Both the position numbers and the translations under genes were made by a program. DNA of 64,000 bases. Source: Planctomycetota bacterium. Its GTDB lineage: Bacteria; Planctomycetota; Planctomycetia; Pirellulales; Pirellulaceae. Position 1 is the first letter of the stretch; each line of letters begins with the position of its first letter. This document shows, in pieces, positions 60,803 to 64,000 of the stretch. Below the pieces are notes generated by a model that did no database searches, was not told the origin of the DNA, and worked only from the letters and a program-made list of their open reading frames with translations. The DNA lies in assembly GCA_014238905.1 (NCBI GenBank), contig JABAAE010000012.1:206064-270063 (forward strand), read 5' to 3'.

Positions 60803-62317
60803 CTACTCGCCGGCCAGATCATTGCCGGAGGCAGGCGGCGGGTTGGTATAGCTGTCCCAATTGATATCCAGCGGTTTCTCGACCACTTTGCCTGAATCCA
60901 CGAATTGGCTATCGCCTGAATCCACGAATTGGTTATCGCCTGAATCCACGAATTGGTTATCGCCTGAATCCATGTTGACGTCGTCTCGCCGATCCGTTTG
61001 TTCTCGTTTCCTGAAAAACAGGCGGATGGGAACCTCACCGAATGGAAGTTCGTCTCTGAAAACACTCAACAGGTAGCGGCGGTAGGTGTTGTCAAAAGAA
61101 TCCGGATCATTACAGATAATGACGATCGTTGGAGGGGCGGTTCCCACTTGGGTGGCGTAAAAGATCTTGGGCCTCCGCTTCCGCAATAACGGGGGCGGAT
61201 GATGCCGAAGGGCTTTGGTGGTCAGGCGGTTCAGGAATCCTGTCGAGACACGAGAATGTGACTGCTTGTGCAGCATTTGTGCATGATTGAGCAGTTTTTT
61301 TACGTTCCGTCCTGACTGACCGGTAATAAAGGCGATGGGACAGTAGGCAAGAGTTCGAAAGTGATCTCTCAGGTAGTCTGACCATCGTTCAGTCGGCAAA
61401 TCATCAACCAGTAAATCCCATTTGTTGACGACAAAGATACAGGGTTTATTCTGGTCGGCGATGTAACTGCACAGTTTTCGATCGACCTTGCTGATTCGAG
61501 ATTTGCAGTCAAAAAACATCAAAGTCACATCTGCGTATCGAATGGTCCGTTGGGCCCGATGGGTCGAATAGAATTCAACATCGGTCCGCACTGCTTTGCC
61601 TTTTCGTAAACCGGGTGTGTCGATCGCCACAAATGCTTTTCCATCCATTTCGAATCTGACGTCGACACTGTCCCGAGTGGTTCCCGCAACTTCGCTGACG
61701 ATCATACGCTCGGAATCGGTCAGGGTATTGATAAAGGTACTCTTACCGACGTTCCGGCGGCCGACGATGGCGATTTTCATTTCCGGTGTCGCAGTATTGA
61801 CCTCTTGTATCTCTGATGGAGCAGGTAATCGTTTGACGATGGACTCGATGACGTCCCACTTGTTTCGGTTTTGCGTGGTACTGGTGGTGATGAAGTCTCC
61901 ATACCCCAAAGAAAAGAACTCGCTGGAAGCATCGTCCAGTTTTTTGTGGTCTGCCTTGTTGACGATCAGAAGGATTGGCTTTTGCGTCACTCTCAGGCGC
62001 TCCGCAACATGCTGATCCAATGACGTTATCCCCGTTTGAGCGTCCACCACGAAAACGATCACATCGGCCGTATCAATCGCCACACTGATTTGGTCCTCGA
62101 TTTCGTGAGTCAATTGATCAACATCGTTAATTCCAATGCCGCCGGTATCGATGATTTCGAAGTAGCGGTTTTCCTCGAACATCATGAAAGTCATGCGGTC
62201 TCGAGTGACACCGGCAACACCGTCGACAATTGCCAAACGGCGGCCCGCCAGCCAATTGAAAATGCTGGATTTGCCGACATTGGGACGGCCGACGATGGCA
62301 ACCTTGGAAATGGACAT
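60803..62317 (-). CDS. der: ribosome-biogenesis GTPase Der (EngA)
   Basis: 504-residue protein with tandem GTPase domains. The first has G1 GRPNVGKSS (about 9-17), G3 DTGG and G4 NKAD. The second has G1 GRRNVGKST (about 186-194), G3 DTPG (about 234) and G4 NKWD. A KH-like C-terminal domain ends near RLFFRKREQTD. Der is essential for 50S assembly in bacteria. The tail of about 65 residues beyond the KH domain is unusual: three copies of an 8-residue NQFVDSGD-like repeat and an acidic end (SGNDLAGE). The repeat is recent (nearly identical DNA, 60890-60961), so it may not be functional. The ATG ends at 62317. Confidence 0.96.
   Translation of the reverse strand: MSISKVAIVGRPNVGKSSIFNWLAGRRLAIVDGVAGVTRDRMTFMMFEENRYFEIIDTGGIGINDVDQLTHEIEDQISVAIDTADVIVFVVDAQTGITSLDQHVAERLRVTQKPILLIVNKADHKKLDDASSEFFSLGYGDFITTSTTQNRNKWDVIESIVKRLPAPSEIQEVNTATPEMKIAIVGRRNVGKSTFINTLTDSERMIVSEVAGTTRDSVDVRFEMDGKAFVAIDTPGLRKGKAVRTDVEFYSTHRAQRTIRYADVTLMFFDCKSRISKVDRKLCSYIADQNKPCIFVVNKWDLLVDDLPTERWSDYLRDHFRTLAYCPIAFITGQSGRNVKKLLNHAQMLHKQSHSRVSTGFLNRLTTKALRHHPPPLLRKRRPKIFYATQVGTAPPTIVIICNDPDSFDNTYRRYLLSVFRDELPFGEVPIRLFFRKREQTDRRDDVNMDSGDNQFVDSGDNQFVDSGDSQFVDSGKVVEKPLDINWDSYTNPPPASGNDLAGE
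60890..60961 (-). repeat. 24-bp in-frame tandem repeat, 3 copies, in Der C-terminal tail
   Basis: Three 24-bp units start at 60890, 60914 and 60938, each beginning GCCTGAATCCACGAATTGG. They differ at one base (GGC/GGT) and are followed by a partial fourth (GCCTGAATCCATG). They encode NQFVDSGD-type octapeptides on the minus strand. Confidence 0.95.
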
Positions 62318-62883
62318 TTTAAATTGCTGAGTGGAAAGCTCGGCGGAATTTTTTGGGATTGGGAATCAGGATTTCAGTCCAACCATCATACGAAAAAAAC
62401 CAAAAACTTCATCTGCAAATGGAGCATTCCCTAAAAACAGCTTGAATTATCTGTACCCTCGTGCCAAACACGGGGATTCATGCTGTTAAAACAGTTCCAA
62501 AACCAAAGTTGAGCCGCGTGAAAAATCCCTAACAACACGGAAAAGACAGCCTTTATTGAGCGTTTTAACCGTCACAATGTTTTCCAGATCTATCGGCGTT
62601 TTAGCAATGTTTTTTTGACGCAACATTCCGATTTTAAAAAAAGGAAAAGATTCAAGCGGTGTGAAAGCCAGGAAGCTATCGCCGCTGCGGTTGGAATGAC
62701 CCGCAGCGAACAGGTCAATTAATCAAAGAATTATCGGTTTTGGTAACACTTTCAAAACCGATAAAAGTGGCCGCTCATGACGATCGTCGATTTTGTCGCC
62801 CATGGCAAAGGCTTCCGGCGGCCTTCGCTTTTGAATCACTGCTTTGAAAGGAACACTTTCGATTGTGCGTTCCCTATGTTAAT
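62318..62883. other. 566-base intergenic region
   Basis: No supported gene. It holds a perfect 12-bp inverted repeat (62731-62764) and AT-rich sequence (62580-62650) in the likely Der promoter area. Confidence 0.45.
62731..62764 (-). terminator. candidate terminator: 12-bp perfect inverted repeat
   Basis: TTATCGGTTTTG pairs with CAAAACCGATAA around a 10-base loop. On the minus strand the stem is followed by TTCTTTGATTAAT, so it could end the fasciclin transcript, whose stop is 120 bases away. The U-run is imperfect, which keeps confidence moderate. Confidence 0.45.
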
Positions 62884-63435
62884 TCAACGGGTCGCCTTAA
62901 GGGCGCCATCGATAACATGGATCACGCCACCTTTGCACAGGATATCTGCTTGGGTGACTTTGCATCCGCCGATAAAAATAGAACCTTCCTTTTCAGACAA
63001 TTGTTGTTTTCCTCCAAAAACTTGATTTTCCAAGAATTTTTTATTCTTGGCCATCGCCATCAATTTTTTAGATGTCAATTTTTCGCCGTAGAAAATGTGG
63101 TATCCAGTGTGCCGTTCGTTTCGGTCCAGGAATGTGTTCTCGATTTTTTCCTCGTCTGATTTTGCTTCCTTATCGATTTTGGCGAGAGCCGAATCGCTTG
63201 GGGCAAATATTGTAAAGGGGATGGAACCAGATTCCAGAGCATTTTGCCCTCCACTGTTTTCACCGGCCACCTTAAATGCTTTTGAAAATGTCTTTAAACT
63301 TTTTGAATTGGCGAGCCACTCACTGACGTTTTTTGATGGGTCTGATTTCTCTTTCTGGACTGATTTCTCTTGCTGCGCTGATGCATTCAGGGTACCCAGA
63401 AAAAGTAATGTCACGGTTAACCTAAAGTTGTTCAT
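62884..63435 (-). CDS. secreted fasciclin (FAS1) domain protein
   Basis: 183 residues. A signal peptide (MNNFRLTVTLLFLGTLNASA) is followed by a Lys/Gln-rich linker (QQEKSVQKEKSDPSK) and one FAS1 domain. FAS1 hallmarks: LKTFSKAFKVAGENS, the block IPFTIFAPSDSALAKI, the conserved HxxxG-type start of the second half (GYHIFYGEKLTSKKL) and the C-terminal GGCKVTQADILCKGGVIHVI. Single-domain secreted FAS1 proteins mediate adhesion or matrix contacts. It is isolated; Der lies 566 bases away on the same strand. Confidence 0.9.
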   Translation of the reverse strand: MNNFRLTVTLLFLGTLNASAQQEKSVQKEKSDPSKNVSEWLANSKSLKTFSKAFKVAGENSGGQNALESGSIPFTIFAPSDSALAKIDKEAKSDEEKIENTFLDRNERHTGYHIFYGEKLTSKKLMAMAKNKKFLENQVFGGKQQLSEKEGSIFIGGCKVTQADILCKGGVIHVIDGALKATR

Positions 63436-63734
63436 TTTGGTGTTCTTTCATGATTAATCTAAGTTGTTTAATTTCGAAACGTCGCAAGAGAACATCCTAA
63501 GCAGTCTAAACAGTTCCGATTGGATTTTCAAGCTAAAGGGAAAAGCCCATTCTGTTAGGATGACCTTCCACCATGAAGACCTTTGATCGTTCTCCTTTTA
63601 TTTGTCTGAAAACGAAAAGCTGAATCCAAGATGGATTCAGCTGAATTGGATTTTTCTTACCGTTTTCGATGGGCGTCAATTTCTCAGACACAGCAGATAC
63701 GTTCCTTGCCGCGATGAGAAATTCACCCTCGGCT

Positions 63735-64000
63735 TTAACGCCGGATTATCAAGGGCCCGTTCCGACCAAAAAAATCGTCATCGCTCGTGCGGGTTGCCTG
63801 GACGATTTTGGAAGGCAAAGCAATGGCATCGAAAATCTCCTGGTCGCCCTCAGATGGATCGTAATCCTGAAGACAACCTGTGTTCCCGAGACCATAACTG
63901 ACTGCTCCATCGTAAGGGATGATTTTGAAAAAGTAAAAATCTTGATACACGTGCTTCTTGTAGACCCAGAAATTAGACCAGGCGTAAAACCGCTGCCCCT
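63735..64000 (-). CDS. C-terminal part of an unidentified protein (cut by right edge)
   Basis: An open frame of 88 codons enters from the right edge and ends in TAA at 63735. The visible end reads QRFYAWSNFWVYKKHVYQDF, then YFFKIIPYDGAVSYGLGN and LQDYDPSEGDQEIFDAIALP. Its aromatic-rich composition and lack of stops to the edge suggest a real gene, but no family is recognised. A GTG at 63948-63950 is an unlikely internal start given the open frame upstream. Confidence 0.55.
   Translation of the reverse strand, partial: GQRFYAWSNFWVYKKHVYQDFYFFKIIPYDGAVSYGLGNTGCLQDYDPSEGDQEIFDAIALPSKIVQATRTSDDDFFGRNGPLIIRR

Overview
The window looks like a chromosomal segment of a planctomycete, probably Pirellulaceae or a close relative. 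The evidence is the gene content: five sulfatase domains, planctomycete-type cytochrome proteins (PSCyt1/DUF1587/DUF1592/DUF1588/DUF1585), DUF1552 and DUF1501 Tat-exported proteins, FecR and ECF sigma pairs, ThuA proteins, PQQ-like beta-propellers, and a giant secreted protein with an LEPR-type leader motif. No rRNA, CRISPR array, transposase or phage gene was seen. Species cannot be named from the sequence alone.

Layout. 1-9.1 kb (+): an ExbB/ExbD/ExbD energy-transduction operon followed by a TPR protein, a large single-pass protein and a polytopic membrane protein. 9.3-12.8 kb (-): an ECF sigma factor with its likely membrane anti-sigma partner, a 780-base gene-free stretch with strong inverted repeats, and a Gfo/Idh/MocA oxidoreductase. 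13.2-17.9 kb (+): a TIGR04283-type glycosyltransferase, an LRR protein with a 13-unit EPKKA tail, a sulfatase and a ThuA protein. 18-21.1 kb (-): a compact type III polyketide synthase / FAD oxidoreductase / methyltransferase cluster. 21.4-22.7 kb (+): a PQQ-like beta-propeller protein.

22,973-23,302 (+) is a tRNA gene whose anticodon loop is interrupted by a group I intron of about 256 nt. The P, Q, R and S core elements, P3, P6, P8, a GAAA-capped P9 and a terminal G can all be read. The spliced product matches tRNA-Ile(CAU).

23.4-36.8 kb: a divergent iduronate-2-sulfatase-like gene (-), then a tightly coupled (+) unit: ECF sigma, FecR anti-sigma, a sulfatase fused to a c-type heme segment, a multi-domain heme/beta-propeller protein, a DUF1592-type cytochrome protein, a DUF1552 protein and a PQQ-like beta-propeller. 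37.3-44.5 kb (+): a glutamate decarboxylase-like enzyme, a small HExxH metallopeptidase and a 1,338-residue secreted metzincin. 44.7-52.7 kb: an SGNH-hydrolase/sulfatase fusion, ThuA, a G8/CEMIP-like parallel beta-helix protein (-) and another sulfatase (+), which together suggest processing of sulfated, O-acylated, glycosaminoglycan-like polymer. 52.9-56.8 kb (-): a LolD/FtsX-type ABC transporter with a membrane partner. 57-64 kb: DUF2237, DUF1501, an aldehyde dehydrogenase, GTPase Der, a fasciclin-domain protein and the 3' part of an unidentified gene.

Short tandem duplications (15-35 bp units, mostly 2-4 copies) recur at about a dozen loci. Three lie in frame inside conserved proteins: Der, a DUF1501 Tat leader and the LRR tail. 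All functional calls rest on motif and family recognition by eye; no searches or folding calculations were run.
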